NCBI GenBank assembly: GCA_963729215.1
Contig: CAVSND010000028.1
Coordinates: 124,001-188,000, forward strand
DNA from: CAVQJU01 sp963729215
GTDB taxonomy: Bacteria > Acidobacteriota > Vicinamibacteria > Vicinamibacterales > CAVVIG01
DNA length: 64,000 bases
Reading direction: 5' to 3'
How positions within the stretch are numbered: position 1 is the first letter of the stretch; every line of letters begins with the position of its first letter. Under the pieces are notes generated by a model. The model had not been told where the DNA came from. It did not search any database and was given only the letters and a program-made list of their open reading frames with translations. A program made the position numbers and the translations under genes. Below are positions 36,847 to 46,239 of the stretch, piece by piece.

Positions 36847-37282
36847 GGCCCGTTCCTTCCGACGTCGTGTGTACGTCGAACACGTCCTGCCCGCCCCACC
36901 GCGTGGATTTCGGGTCGTCCTGATACGAACGGAGTCCCCACTCGGCGCCTCTGGTCATCGGATCGATTGGCACTCGTCGCAGGAACTTGAGCTTGCGGCC
37001 GGTGGCGTCGTTGGCGGCCGCCACGCCGTCGACGAGCGTTTGCAGATCGGGCGGATAGTTCTCGGCGCCCGCCTTGAGATCGAGGGTTCCAATCTGACCA
37101 GTGTCTGCGGCATCCTTGAACTTGTCGATCGCCGTCCGCATCTCCCGCAGCGCGCGCCGCAGTTCCGCCTCGCGCGCCCTCTGCATCGTCACCTTGGTCA
37201 GCGGCATGATGGCGGCGGCCAGCACCATGATCATCGACGCCACGATGACGATCTCGATAAAGGTATAGCCCCTGGCCTTCAT
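36818..37282 (-). CDS. Type II secretion pseudopilin (GspG-like)
   Basis: 154 residues. MKARGYTFIEIVIVASMIMVLAAAI provides a prepilin cleavage site (G|YTFIE, with the conserved Glu5). The globular part has GspG-like features (LREMRTAIDKFKDAADTGQI; YPPDLQTLV; RVPIDPMTRGAEWGLRSYQDDP). It assembles into the pseudopilus of the adjacent secretion machinery. It starts four bases after the secretin stop. Confidence 0.88.
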   Translation of the reverse strand: MKARGYTFIEIVIVASMIMVLAAAIMPLTKVTMQRAREAELRRALREMRTAIDKFKDAADTGQIGTLDLKAGAENYPPDLQTLVDGVAAANDATGRKLKFLRRVPIDPMTRGAEWGLRSYQDDPKSTRWGGQDVFDVHTTSEGTGLDGTKYKDW

Positions 37283-37286
37283 ACGC

Positions 37287-39886
37287 TCAGGGCTGGATCG
37301 TGACGGTCACTGGACGGAACTGCAGGCCCATCGCCGTGCCTCCCGGCCCGGTCGCCGATCCGCTGACGATCAACTGCACGTCGCCTGGAGCGATCGCGTC
37401 GAACAACACCGCCGCCAGAAGTCCGGTTCCTGACGCGCCGGTGACGTCCGGACCACGCACGATCGTGATGTCGATGCGGCCTCGTCCGACCTGCTGCGAG
37501 AACGTGACGTTTGCGCCGCCCGCTCTCAGGAAACTTCCTTCCTGCACCGTTCGCACCCGCAGCTTCGCCGGGTCGAACACCATCGTCAGCGTGACGGTGG
37601 AGAGACGCTGGGCGCCGGTGATTGAGATCGGGATGTTGTACGGTCCCTGCCCCACGCGCAGCGCCGTCGCCGGCGGCGAGATGATGACCTGCGCCATGCC
37701 GATGCCGGGCGACGTAATCGGCGGGTTGGACGCCGCGAGGCGCCGCTGCTGCGGCAGCGGCCGCCGCGGGAGGAGGCACTCCGGATTCCGGGTTCGCCGG
37801 CGGCGGTGTTGGCGCCGCCGGTGCCGCTTGCGCCTGGGGTGGCGGAGCCGGTGCCGGTGTTGGCGGCGGCGCAGCTGGCGCGGGCGCTGGAGGCACCACG
37901 ACGGTGCCTGGTATCGGGGTCGCGCCTGGCGGAACGGCGATGGTCCCTTGCGGCGTCGTCTGTCCGATGCCTGGCAGCCCGGGGCTGGGGTTCGCTGCCG
38001 GAGCGGCCGCGGGTGTCGTTTCTGGTGCCGGCTGAGCGATGAGCGGCGGGGGCCCACCCAGGCTGAGATTTTGCTGCGACCCGATGTAAATCGGCCTGAG
38101 ATCCGCCTCGGTAATGTCCGGCGAGCGGACGATGCGCGGCGTCAACAGCATGACGATGTCGGTCTGGGCAATCTGCTCGTCGTTATTCGAGAACAACTGC
38201 TTCAACACCGGGACGTGGATCGCGCCAGGGAACCCGTTCAGCGAGCGTCGTTCGTCCTCGCGCAACAGGCCGGCCAGCAGATTCGATTCGCCATCGCGCA
38301 GGCGAAGCCGCGTCGTCACTTCCCTGTTGCCGAACGACGGGATGTTAATGCCCCCGATGTTGACGTCGCTGCCCCGCGAGTTGTTGACGATGGTGACGTC
38401 GAGCAGGATGTCGCCCTCGAGCGTGACCCGCGGGGTCATGTCGATGTTGACGCCCACGTCCTTGTACTGGTACGAGCTCAGCGGGTTGACACCGGCGCCA
38501 CCTCCGGCAATCGGCAGGTAGCTGGTGGAGATGATCGGAATCTGATCGCCGACCTTCAAGGTGAGCTTCGTGCCTTCCGCGCCCCGCAGCTGCGGCTTCG
38601 CGACGAGCTTGGTGTTGGTGTCGGACTCGAGGAACTTCACGATCGCCGTGGGGACGGCGGAATAGAAATCGGCGGTCGTGAAGCCGCGCGAGATCGTGTT
38701 CAGGTTGAATGGCGGCGGCGACGTGACGCCGCTCGGCGGCGTGGATCGGCCGCTGGCGGAGGCGGTTGTCGAGGTGCCTCCGCCGGCCGCCGGCGTCGTG
38801 CCGGTCGTGATGCTCGCGGTGCCGGCCGGCGACACTTCGGGCGAGAAAATTCCGCCGAGCGCGTACTCCGACAGGTTGAGCCCGTACTGCTTCACCCGCT
38901 GCCGGTTGACCTCCATGATCTCGATGTCCACGACGATTTCGGCGCGCGGCTTGTCGTTCTGCTGGATCAGCTTCTCGAAGATCTGGACCATCGGCGCCGT
39001 TGCGCGGATCGTCACCGAGTTGCCGGTCTTGTTCGCCACGATCTGCGGCTGCACGGCCACGCCTGGCGGACGAAGCACGGTGCTGAGCAACTGCGCCATC
39101 TCGGTCGGGTCGCTGTTGGAGAGATAGAACGTCTGGATGACCTGCTCGTCGTACTGCGCGTGCTTCTGCGCGTTGTCGTCGAACACGAGAATCGACTGCT
39201 CGCTGAGCACCTTGTAGGAGAGCTGGTTCACGCCGAGGATCTGGTTCAACGCCTGTTCGAGGTTCACGCCGTCGAGTGTGACGGTGAACGACCGGTCTAC
39301 GTACGCCCGGTCGAAGACCACGTTAATACCTGTCGAGGTCCCGATGACGTTCAGGATGTCGCGCACGCTCGTGTTGTTGAACGTGATGCGACGCAGCGGC
39401 GTCGTGAAGTTGAGGAGGGGCGGCGGCGTGGACGCGGCCCGCGCGCGTTCACGCAGTTGCTGGATCTGCGGTTTTGGCCGCGCGGCTTCCACGCGGTCGC
39501 GAATGGTCTTGTCGAGATCGGCGACCTTCACGCTGATCAGCCGGTTGCTGGGATCGTATTCCGACGCCTGCTTGTATTCACCGAGGGCCGCTTCGAGCTG
39601 GTCCATGGCCTCGTACTCTTTCGCGCCGATCGAGATGGGCGCGCGAGGCGGCGAGCATCGCCCGCTGCAACGCGATCTTGTAGCTCGCGTTGTCGGGCGC
39701 CTCCTGAACGGCTTTGCGGTACGCCGCCACCGCTCCATCCAGGTCGCCCGCTTTGGTGGCGCTCTCTCCCTGTGTGAATGCCTGGCCCGCCGCGCAGCCC
39801 GCGACAATCGTCGCGGCCGCCAGAAGGAATCCCAGCCGGCTCAGCAATCCGCGGTGTGCAGTTCGCAATTGCGCAAATCCTCTCAT
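37287..39886 (-). CDS. Secretin (GspD/PilQ family) with TPR-like front and cohesin-like C-terminal domain, two frame breaks
   Basis: About 866 residues after removing insertions near 39626 and 37743. A lipoprotein signal (FLLAAATIVAGCAAG) leads to a TPR-like helix pair, then N0/N1 domains (ITFNNTSVRDILNVIGTSTGI; AQLLSTVLRPPGVAVQ) and the secretin pore (VVDIEIMEVNRQRVKQYGL; VGDQIPIISTSYLPI; IVMLLTPRIVR). After a Pro/Ala linker the last ~140 residues resemble a cohesin-type beta-sandwich (VGQGPYNIPISITGAQRLS; VTLTMVFDPAKLRVRTVQEG). It forms the outer-membrane channel. The ATG overlaps the pilP-like stop. Confidence 0.88.
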
Positions 39887-40446
39887 GATCCCGTGAAGCG
39901 AATCGTCTGCCGCCCCCGACCGTCGAGGTACGACATCTCGATGGACTCGGTGCCGATCCGCAGGATGCGGTACTGACCCAGGACCGTTTCCCCTTCGCTC
40001 CCGTAAACCGGAGCGCCGCGGCCGTCGCTCAGCACCGCCACGATTTTCTTCGATTGCCCGACGTCGATGATCCCGATGAACTTCAACGTGATCGGCGGTG
40101 GCGGCGGCGGTCCCGTGACCACCGGCGTCGATTCCACCGGGCGTGCCGGCTCTGGTGCTACGGGCTTCGGCGGTGGCTTCGGCTTGAAGCGGAACAAATC
40201 CCTTCCAGCCTCGCCCGGCTTCGGCTTGTCCGCCTCGAGCGCGTCGAGATGAACGTCCGGCGCTTCCGCCGCACCAGCCTTTCGATCGTTCCTCGCCGTC
40301 CGCGTCTGTCCGTTAGACGCCGGCGTCGGACCGGCGGACGTCCCGGAGGTGGCGAACGGCCATCCTTCAATCGCCACGTAAAGTCCGCTGCCGAGCACGA
40401 CGGCCAACGCCGCCAGCCCGAGCTCGCGGCGGCGCTTAGGCTCCAT
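39883..40446 (-). CDS. PilP/GspC-like periplasmic linker protein
   Basis: 187 residues. One N-terminal helix (LGLAALAVVLGSGLYVAI), a Pro-rich linker, and a small beta domain (LKFIGIIDVGQSKKIVAVLSDGRG) as in PilP/GspC homology regions that contact the secretin N0 domain. Its place between pilO and the secretin gene supports the role. Sequence similarity alone is weak. Confidence 0.75.
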   Translation of the reverse strand: MEPKRRRELGLAALAVVLGSGLYVAIEGWPFATSGTSAGPTPASNGQTRTARNDRKAGAAEAPDVHLDALEADKPKPGEAGRDLFRFKPKPPPKPVAPEPARPVESTPVVTGPPPPPPITLKFIGIIDVGQSKKIVAVLSDGRGAPVYGSEGETVLGQYRILRIGTESIEMSYLDGRGRQTIRFTGS

Positions 40447-41011
40447 TGCCCGCCAGTCGATAGTACGTCGAGACGTTGAGTGTCAACGTGAGTGGTTTGT
40501 TCGCGTCCGGCTGCAGGACCGACACATCGTCCACGATGAGGAACTCCGGCGTCGTCTCGAGCTCGTAGAGCAGCTGACGCAGGCTTTCGTAGTCGCCTTC
40601 GAGGACGATGCGGGTCTGGAGCCGTCCGAGGCGGGAGTTCTTCTGCTGCTGATCGATGTCGGACCTTCGTTCCTCGAACTTGACGTTGGCCTTGCGTGCG
40701 AGAGCCGGCAGCTTGGCGTACGTCAGGCGGCGGGCCGCATCGAGAGTTGGCGGCAGCACCTTCTGGTAGAAGGTCGCCAGCTCCTGCTCGGCGGTGCTTT
40801 TTCCGGCCACGAGCGCGGCGGCTGCGGCCATGTCGCGTTCGGCGGCCGCACGGACGTCTGCCGCGGCAGCCGCCCGCTCGACGGCCGTGGCGGATTTGAC
40901 GCCGAGCGGGTACACCACCAGACCGTAGACCGCGAGGTTGAGCAACAGCGCCGCGACAAGCGGCCACAGGTATCGTCGGTTCTCGTGGAGCACGCGCCGG
41001 CCAAGCGTCAT
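40436..41011 (-). CDS. PilO-like inner-membrane assembly protein
   Basis: 191 residues. Short cytoplasmic start, one transmembrane helix (YLWPLVAALLLNLAVYGLVVYPL), a coiled coil and a ferredoxin-like domain (LGRLQTRIVLEGDYESLRQLLYELETTPEFLIVDDVSV), the PilO/GspM pattern. It pairs with PilN in the alignment complex. It overlaps both neighbours. Confidence 0.85.
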   Translation of the reverse strand: MTLGRRVLHENRRYLWPLVAALLLNLAVYGLVVYPLGVKSATAVERAAAAADVRAAAERDMAAAAALVAGKSTAEQELATFYQKVLPPTLDAARRLTYAKLPALARKANVKFEERRSDIDQQQKNSRLGRLQTRIVLEGDYESLRQLLYELETTPEFLIVDDVSVLQPDANKPLTLTLNVSTYYRLAGNGA

Positions 41012-41604
41012 CGCGGATTCTCCCCGGCTCGCCGTCCGGCGGTATGGCCCACGGCCGGCCGATAGACCGTTTCCAGCGAGATTACCAGCTGCCCCTGGTC
41101 GTTGACGCGTTCCTCGAGCTTCCCGCCAACATCGGAGAACACTCCCGTATGCTCCATGTTGTCCAGAAACGAGCTGACATCCTCGGCGCCGCGCGCGACG
41201 ATGGTGATGGAGAGAATGATCTGTTCTCGTTCGATCTTCGAGCGGAACGACGTGATTCGGATCTCGTCCGGCAGCGTCGACTCGAGCAGGTTGAAGATTT
41301 CAGTCCAGGAAAACGTCCGCCGGTCGATCAGGTCGTTCGCCCGCCGCGCTTCGAGCGACGTGAACTCGATCTGCTTGGGATCGACGGTTGCTCGGAGACG
41401 CACGGCCGAAGTCCTGAGCTCCGCGGCGCGGGATTCGTCGCGCGCCGCCTGTTCGTTCAGCTGTGTGTCGCTGCGCGAATAGCGCAGCACGCGCGTGACG
41501 TTGAATGCCGTCGCGGCAAGAACGAGGACCAGCAACCCCAGCAGGAACAAGCGGACGATGCGCTCGTTGTAGAACGGCCGCGTGGACAGGTTGGTCCGGA
41601 TCAT
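41008..41604 (-). CDS. PilN-like inner-membrane assembly protein
   Basis: 198 residues beginning IRTNLSTRPFYNERIVRL, which resembles the conserved PilN N-terminus that docks on PilM. A transmembrane helix (LFLLGLLVLVLAATAFNV), a coiled coil and a C-terminal ferredoxin-like fold follow. Coupled to pilM (ATGA) and pilO (ATGA). Confidence 0.87.
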   Translation of the reverse strand: MIRTNLSTRPFYNERIVRLFLLGLLVLVLAATAFNVTRVLRYSRSDTQLNEQAARDESRAAELRTSAVRLRATVDPKQIEFTSLEARRANDLIDRRTFSWTEIFNLLESTLPDEIRITSFRSKIEREQIILSITIVARGAEDVSSFLDNMEHTGVFSDVGGKLEERVNDQGQLVISLETVYRPAVGHTAGRRAGENPR

Positions 41605-42593
41605 GCGGCTTTCCGTCCGCGCAGCAACAGGCCGACGAGCGGCGTCAGCGCATCGAGCAGCGCCGGTGCGGCCGAAATACGGTCGGTCAGCGTCGCCGCG
41701 GCACGCGGATCCACGGTCTCAATCGGCGCCTTCAGACGGTCCTGCAGCCGGCGCCGGAGCTGTTCGATGTCGGCCGCGTGATGGGCTCCCGCTCCGGCCA
41801 CACCGGTCAGGAACGCGCGGCTGAGGCCTCCCCCCGACAGGCGATCTTCGTAATACATCGCCGCCTGGTGCACGAGGTCTTCGAGCGTGCCTTCGGTGTC
41901 GGCCGCCCGGTTTCTGAAGAAGATGAGGTGCGGCCCCCGCATGATCGCAAGGGATGCGTCGTCCGGCGCGACGTTGACGAGCAGCCAGTCGACCGTCTCC
42001 ACCGCCGGCGTTCCGGCGAGGACGGCGTTGACGACGTTGAACGTGGCGAGGTCCACGAGTCCGGCGTGGGCGCCGGCGTCAGCGCACACGGCCTCGTAGT
42101 CTTCGATGGTCCCCCGCCGGGCCAGCGTCACGATGAATTCCTGTCCTGACCCTCCCGCGGCCGCATCGAGGCCGGCCGCCGCCGTGATGCCCGGCACGAA
42201 GCTGACCTGAGCCTCCTCGATGGGAAACGGCGCCGTCTTCCGCACCTGCCATCGAATGAGCTGGTGGAGATCCGCGGCACGCGCGGGAACCTGCTCGAAC
42301 CGCACGAGGGAGACCTTGGCGACCAGATCGGGAAGCACGAGGCCGACGCGCCGCGGCCGTCCGACCTGTTCGAGCACGCGGCCGAGCGCCGCGACGACCG
42401 CCTGGCGATTCTGTACGTTGGGCGCCGTCAAGGACGGGACGAGCGCGCCGGGGGGCAACGCCTCGCCGGCATGCGCGGAGACAACCGGCTGGCCGCCGCG
42501 GTAGTCGATGCTCGCAGCCGAAATGTACCGCGCCGTGAGCTCGACGGCGACGCCGGGCCCGGACGGGTCGTGAAGGAAGGACAGCAGGCTCAT
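41601..42593 (-). CDS. PilM-like actin-fold assembly ATPase
   Basis: 330 residues from ATG 42593, inside the gspE stop. The chain starts with a vWA/actin-like fold (PGVAVELTARYISAASIDYRGG) and contains HQLIRWQVRKTAPFPIEEAQVSFVPG, the PilM/GspL hallmark. It recruits PilN to the cytoplasmic side. An in-frame extension upstream of 42593 lies within gspE and was not used. Confidence 0.88.
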   Translation of the reverse strand: MSLLSFLHDPSGPGVAVELTARYISAASIDYRGGQPVVSAHAGEALPPGALVPSLTAPNVQNRQAVVAALGRVLEQVGRPRRVGLVLPDLVAKVSLVRFEQVPARAADLHQLIRWQVRKTAPFPIEEAQVSFVPGITAAAGLDAAAGGSGQEFIVTLARRGTIEDYEAVCADAGAHAGLVDLATFNVVNAVLAGTPAVETVDWLLVNVAPDDASLAIMRGPHLIFFRNRAADTEGTLEDLVHQAAMYYEDRLSGGGLSRAFLTGVAGAGAHHAADIEQLRRRLQDRLKAPIETVDPRAAATLTDRISAAPALLDALTPLVGLLLRGRKAA

Positions 42594-44224
42594 TCGACGA
42601 AGGTCACTTTGTTGATTTCCCTGAGCGTCGTCGATCCTTCCAGGACGCGCTCGACGGCCGATTCGCGCAGGAACCGCATGCCCTCCTCGCGCGCCACTTT
42701 CTTGATCTCGGAGGTCGGACGCTTCTCGAGAATCATCTCGCGAATGCGGTCCGAGAGATCGAGCAGTTCGCAGATGGCCGTGCGGCCCTTGTAGCCGGTG
42801 CCGCCGCACTCGATGCAGCCGAGGCCTTCGTAGAACGGATGCGTCGTGGCGAGCGACGGATCAAGAGCCGACTCCTCGAGCAGCGCCGGCGCGACCGTCG
42901 TCTGACGCTTGCAGTGCTGGCAGATCGTTCGCACCAGGCGCTGCGCCAGCACGCAGTTGAGGGCGGACACGAACTGGTAGGCCTCGACACCCATGTTCAG
43001 GAAGCGGCCGAGCACGTCCAGGACGTTGTTCGCGTGGACGGTCGTAAAGACAAGGTGACCGGTCAGCGCCGAGTTGATGGCGATCTGCGCCGTTTCCGAG
43101 TCGCGGATCTCGCCCACCATGATCTTGTCGGGGTCGTGGCGCAGGATGGACCGGAGGCCGCGCGCGAACGTCAGGCCCTTCTTTTCGTTGATCGGAATCT
43201 GTGTAATTCCGCGGAGCTGATACTCGACCGGATCTTCGATCGTGATGATCTTGTCCTCGATCGACTTGATCTCGGACAGCGCGGCGTACAGCGTCGTCGT
43301 CTTGCCGCTGCCGGTCGGGCCCGTCACGAGCACCATGCCGTACGGTTCGGCGATGTACTTCCGGAACCGCTTCAGCTCGGCGTCGGGAAATCCAAGGATA
43401 TCGAGGCGGAGCTCGGTGAACTGCTCGCTGATCGACTCCTTGTCCAGGATTCGGATGACCGAGTCCTCGCCGTGAACGCTCGGCATGATCGAGACGCGGA
43501 AGTCGATGGTCTTTCCGGGCATCCGGAGCCGGAACCGGCCGTCCTGGGGCACGCGCTTCTCGGCGATGTCCAGCTCGGCCATCACCTTGATGCGCGAGAT
43601 GATCGAGCTGTGAAACTGCTTCGCAATCGGACGCATCGCCGGCTGCAGGACGCCGTCGATGCGGTACTTCACGTAGACGGCATCGTCCTGCGTCTCGATG
43701 TGGATGTCGCTCGCCCGCCGCTGAATGGCCGTGTAGATGGTCGAGTCCACGAGGCGGATGACCGGGCTGATATCGCTCGTCAGCCGTTCGACTGTCAGGC
43801 TTTCGTCGCCGTTCTCCTCTTCTTTCAGCAGCTGAAGCTGGAAGCTCTCGGTGGCCTCTTCGAGGACGCGCTGCGAGCTTTCGCTCTTCTTGAGGATCGA
43901 GTCGATGGCCGACCGTGCGCCGACCATGACCTTGATCGGCGTCGCCAGCAGCACCCCGAGCTCGTCGATCATCGGCAGGTCGCTCGGATCCGAGACGATG
44001 ATCACGAGGTGCTTGCCCTCGCGCCGGTAGGGCACGAAGGCGTACCGCAGCATCAGATCGGCCGGGATCGAGCGGAACAGGTCCTGATCGATGCGGAACG
44101 TCTCCATGTCCACGAACTCGATCCGGTAGCGCTCCGCGAGGCGGCGCGCCTGTTCGAGTTCCTGGCGGCGTTCTTCGGCGCCCAGCTCGAGATCGGCGTG
44201 CAATGAAGGCGTGGGGTTCGTCAT
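42590..44224 (-). CDS. Secretion ATPase GspE/PilB
   Basis: 544 residues. N-terminal GspE-N domain; Walker A GPTGSGKTTTLYAALSEI, Asp box (KIITIEDPVEYQLRGITQI), Walker B-like ILRHDPDKIMVGEIRDSETA, His box GHLVFTTVHANN, and the four-cysteine zinc site CQHCKRQ plus CIECGGTGY. It powers pseudopilus or pilus assembly. It overlaps gspF and pilM by four bases each. Confidence 0.95.
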   Translation of the reverse strand: MTNPTPSLHADLELGAEERRQELEQARRLAERYRIEFVDMETFRIDQDLFRSIPADLMLRYAFVPYRREGKHLVIIVSDPSDLPMIDELGVLLATPIKVMVGARSAIDSILKKSESSQRVLEEATESFQLQLLKEEENGDESLTVERLTSDISPVIRLVDSTIYTAIQRRASDIHIETQDDAVYVKYRIDGVLQPAMRPIAKQFHSSIISRIKVMAELDIAEKRVPQDGRFRLRMPGKTIDFRVSIMPSVHGEDSVIRILDKESISEQFTELRLDILGFPDAELKRFRKYIAEPYGMVLVTGPTGSGKTTTLYAALSEIKSIEDKIITIEDPVEYQLRGITQIPINEKKGLTFARGLRSILRHDPDKIMVGEIRDSETAQIAINSALTGHLVFTTVHANNVLDVLGRFLNMGVEAYQFVSALNCVLAQRLVRTICQHCKRQTTVAPALLEESALDPSLATTHPFYEGLGCIECGGTGYKGRTAICELLDLSDRIREMILEKRPTSEIKKVAREEGMRFLRESAVERVLEGSTTLREINKVTFVE

Positions 44225-45429
44225 GACAACACGGAACTCAACTGGAATAACGGCATGTACAACGCCAGCAGGAGGCCGGCGATCACAATTCCCATGACCA
44301 CAAGAAGCGTCGGTTCGACCAGCGTCACGAACCGCTCGAGGTTGGTCGAAATCTCTTCGTCGTAGAAGTCGGCGACGGTGTTGAGCATGTCTTGAAGCGC
44401 GCCCGTGGATTCACCGACCTCCGCCATCTTCACGGCAACTTCCGGGAAGACGTGCCGTGCTTCGAGGGCTGCGGCAAAGGACTCCCCTTCTTTGACCCGT
44501 GCGTTCACGATCCCGAGCTGCGCCGCCATGTACTGATTGCCGACTGACTTGGCGACAATCTCCAGGGCGTTGACGAGCGGCAGGCCCCCGCCGAGCAGCG
44601 TGGCGAGCGTCCTCGCCATCTGCGAGGTCGCAAACTTGGCGGCGATAGGCCCGACGAACGGAATCCTGAGCATCAAGCGGTCGAAACGCGCCTGCTGGCC
44701 CGGCTGCTTCACCCAGACCACGAACGAGACGACGCCCACCACCAGCACAACCGCGACCAGGAGGAACTGGCTCCTGAGAAAAGCCGAGATCGCCAGGATG
44801 ACGCGCGTCACGAGCGGAAGCTCAGCGCCAAACGACGCGTAAAAATCTGCGAACGCCGGAACAACTTTCAGAACGATCACGGACACCAGGGCCAGTGACA
44901 GCACAATCAAAATCGCGGGATACGCGAGCGCCGATCGCGTCTTCCGTTTCACGGTGGAGATGATCTTCGCGTACTCGACGTACCGTCTGAGCACGGCGTC
45001 CAGGTTGCCGCTGCGCTCGCCAGCCAGCAGGGACGCGGTATACACGCGGGGAAAACGGTCGCTGTGCGCCCCAAACGCATCCGACAACGCCGAGCCCGAG
45101 CGCACTTTATCGTGAACGTCGTCCAGGACTGCGCGGAACACCGGCGATTCGACCCGTCGCTTCAGCAGATCGAGCGATTGAACGAGCGGCATACCCGCTT
45201 TGAGGAGTGTTGCCAGCTCCTGGTTGAACACGAGGAACTGCTGCTCGGCGATACGCTGCGACTGCGGCAGCTGAAACGAAAACCCGCCGATCGCGCCTTT
45301 CGGCCGAAGGGAGAGAACGAACAGTCCCTTTTCCTCGAGCTCGTGGCGCAGGCGCGACTCGCTGTCCGCGGAGTAAACGCCCTCTATGACTTGTCCGTTT
45401 GGCGAAGCGAGCCGGCACCGGAACTCCAC
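44221..45429 (-). CDS. Secretion inner-membrane platform protein GspF/PilC
   Basis: 402 residues with GTG start. It contains two T2SSF domains (FNQELATLLKAGMPLVQSLDLLKRRV and QMARTLATLLGGGLPLVNALEIVAKS) and three membrane helices, the usual PilC/GspF plan. It is the first secretion gene after the lytic transglycosylase. A perfect 8-bp inverted repeat lies about 70 bases upstream. Confidence 0.94.
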   Translation of the reverse strand: MEFRCRLASPNGQVIEGVYSADSESRLRHELEEKGLFVLSLRPKGAIGGFSFQLPQSQRIAEQQFLVFNQELATLLKAGMPLVQSLDLLKRRVESPVFRAVLDDVHDKVRSGSALSDAFGAHSDRFPRVYTASLLAGERSGNLDAVLRRYVEYAKIISTVKRKTRSALAYPAILIVLSLALVSVIVLKVVPAFADFYASFGAELPLVTRVILAISAFLRSQFLLVAVVLVVGVVSFVVWVKQPGQQARFDRLMLRIPFVGPIAAKFATSQMARTLATLLGGGLPLVNALEIVAKSVGNQYMAAQLGIVNARVKEGESFAAALEARHVFPEVAVKMAEVGESTGALQDMLNTVADFYDEEISTNLERFVTLVEPTLLVVMGIVIAGLLLALYMPLFQLSSVLS

Positions 45430-45500
45430 GGTATCAGGCCCTTCCTCTGCAATTGGTTGTCACAAAGGACATTATCGGCTCGAAAGTATATCAAGTCTCG

Positions 45501-45521
45501 TAAAGTCTTCTGCAGACTTTA
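45501..45521. repeat. Perfect inverted repeat between SLT and gspF genes
   Basis: TAAAGTCT (45501-45508) and AGACTTTA (45514-45521) flank TCTGC. It lies in the 134-base gap upstream of gspF (minus strand). No U-tract follows directly, so an operator is as likely as a weak hairpin. Confidence 0.6.
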
Positions 45522-45563
45522 GACGGCCCGCCGGCCGGAAAGGCTTTTTTGTCGCCGGAAGGC

Positions 45564-46217
45564 TTATCGACCGACGAGGCGCAGGACGCGCGTGACATAT
45601 TCGCGCGTTTCGGCATACGGCGGTACACCCCGGAACCGTTCGACGGCCGCTTCGCCTGCGTTGTACGCCGCCAGGGCCAGCCGCTCGGGGAACCGATCGA
45701 GCAACGTTCGCAGATACCGGATACCACCCTCGATATTCGCCTGCGGGTTGTACGGGTCGGTCACGTTGAAACGGCGCGCGGTGTCCGGCATGAGCTGCAT
45801 CAGGCCCATGGCCCCTTTCGGCGACCGCGCTCGCTCCTGATACGCGGACTCGACGGAGATCATCGCCCGTACCAGCCGCGCGTCCACGTGATGCTGTGCG
45901 GCAAACCGGTCGATGATTTCGCCGTACGGTTCCGCGTTCGCGAGGCTTGCCATGGCGGGCGCCTGCCCGGCGGTCTTGGCCGCCGGATCAGGAGGCTCGG
46001 GGTAAGGCACTTCGTCCGGCGCAAATCGGACGATTAACGTCCGGTCGCAGACGATTTCGCCTCCGGCCCGCAGCCTCAGGATGAGCGAATCGCCTTCCTC
46101 CCGATGGTCTTTGATCGACAGGCTGTCGCCGCTCGAGAAGTAGGCAAGCTCCGCACGCGCCGGCCGCCCGGCCAGGACACAGAGCGCCACCAGCGCCGCC
46201 GTGCGTGCGTGAGTCAC
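45564..46217 (-). CDS. Soluble lytic transglycosylase-like protein (SLT domain)
   Basis: 217 residues from GTG 46217. A signal peptide (AALVALCVLAGRPARA) is followed by a DUF4124-like segment and an SLT domain: VRAMISVESAYQERARSPKGAMGLMQLMPDTA (catalytic Glu in VESAY), NIEGGIRYLRTLLDRF and ALAAYNAGEAAVERF. It cleaves peptidoglycan glycan strands, and being just upstream of gspF it may open the wall for the secretion apparatus. TACAAT lies about 10 bases before the start, so transcription here could be nearly leaderless. Confidence 0.9.
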   Translation of the reverse strand: MTHARTAALVALCVLAGRPARAELAYFSSGDSLSIKDHREEGDSLILRLRAGGEIVCDRTLIVRFAPDEVPYPEPPDPAAKTAGQAPAMASLANAEPYGEIIDRFAAQHHVDARLVRAMISVESAYQERARSPKGAMGLMQLMPDTARRFNVTDPYNPQANIEGGIRYLRTLLDRFPERLALAAYNAGEAAVERFRGVPPYAETREYVTRVLRLVGR

Positions 46218-46239
46218 CGTGCGGTGATTGTACCAGAAG

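Noticed and set aside
37300..39777. 825-codon open frame antisense to the secretin gene
   Set aside because: It mirrors the GC-rich codon pattern of the secretin gene on the other strand, has Arg/Asp/Val-rich content without domains, and the secretin is unmistakable.
45530..45563. Terminator with TTTTTT after the lytic transglycosylase gene
   Set aside because: The T-run is on the plus strand, while both flanking genes are on the minus strand, and no stable stem precedes it.
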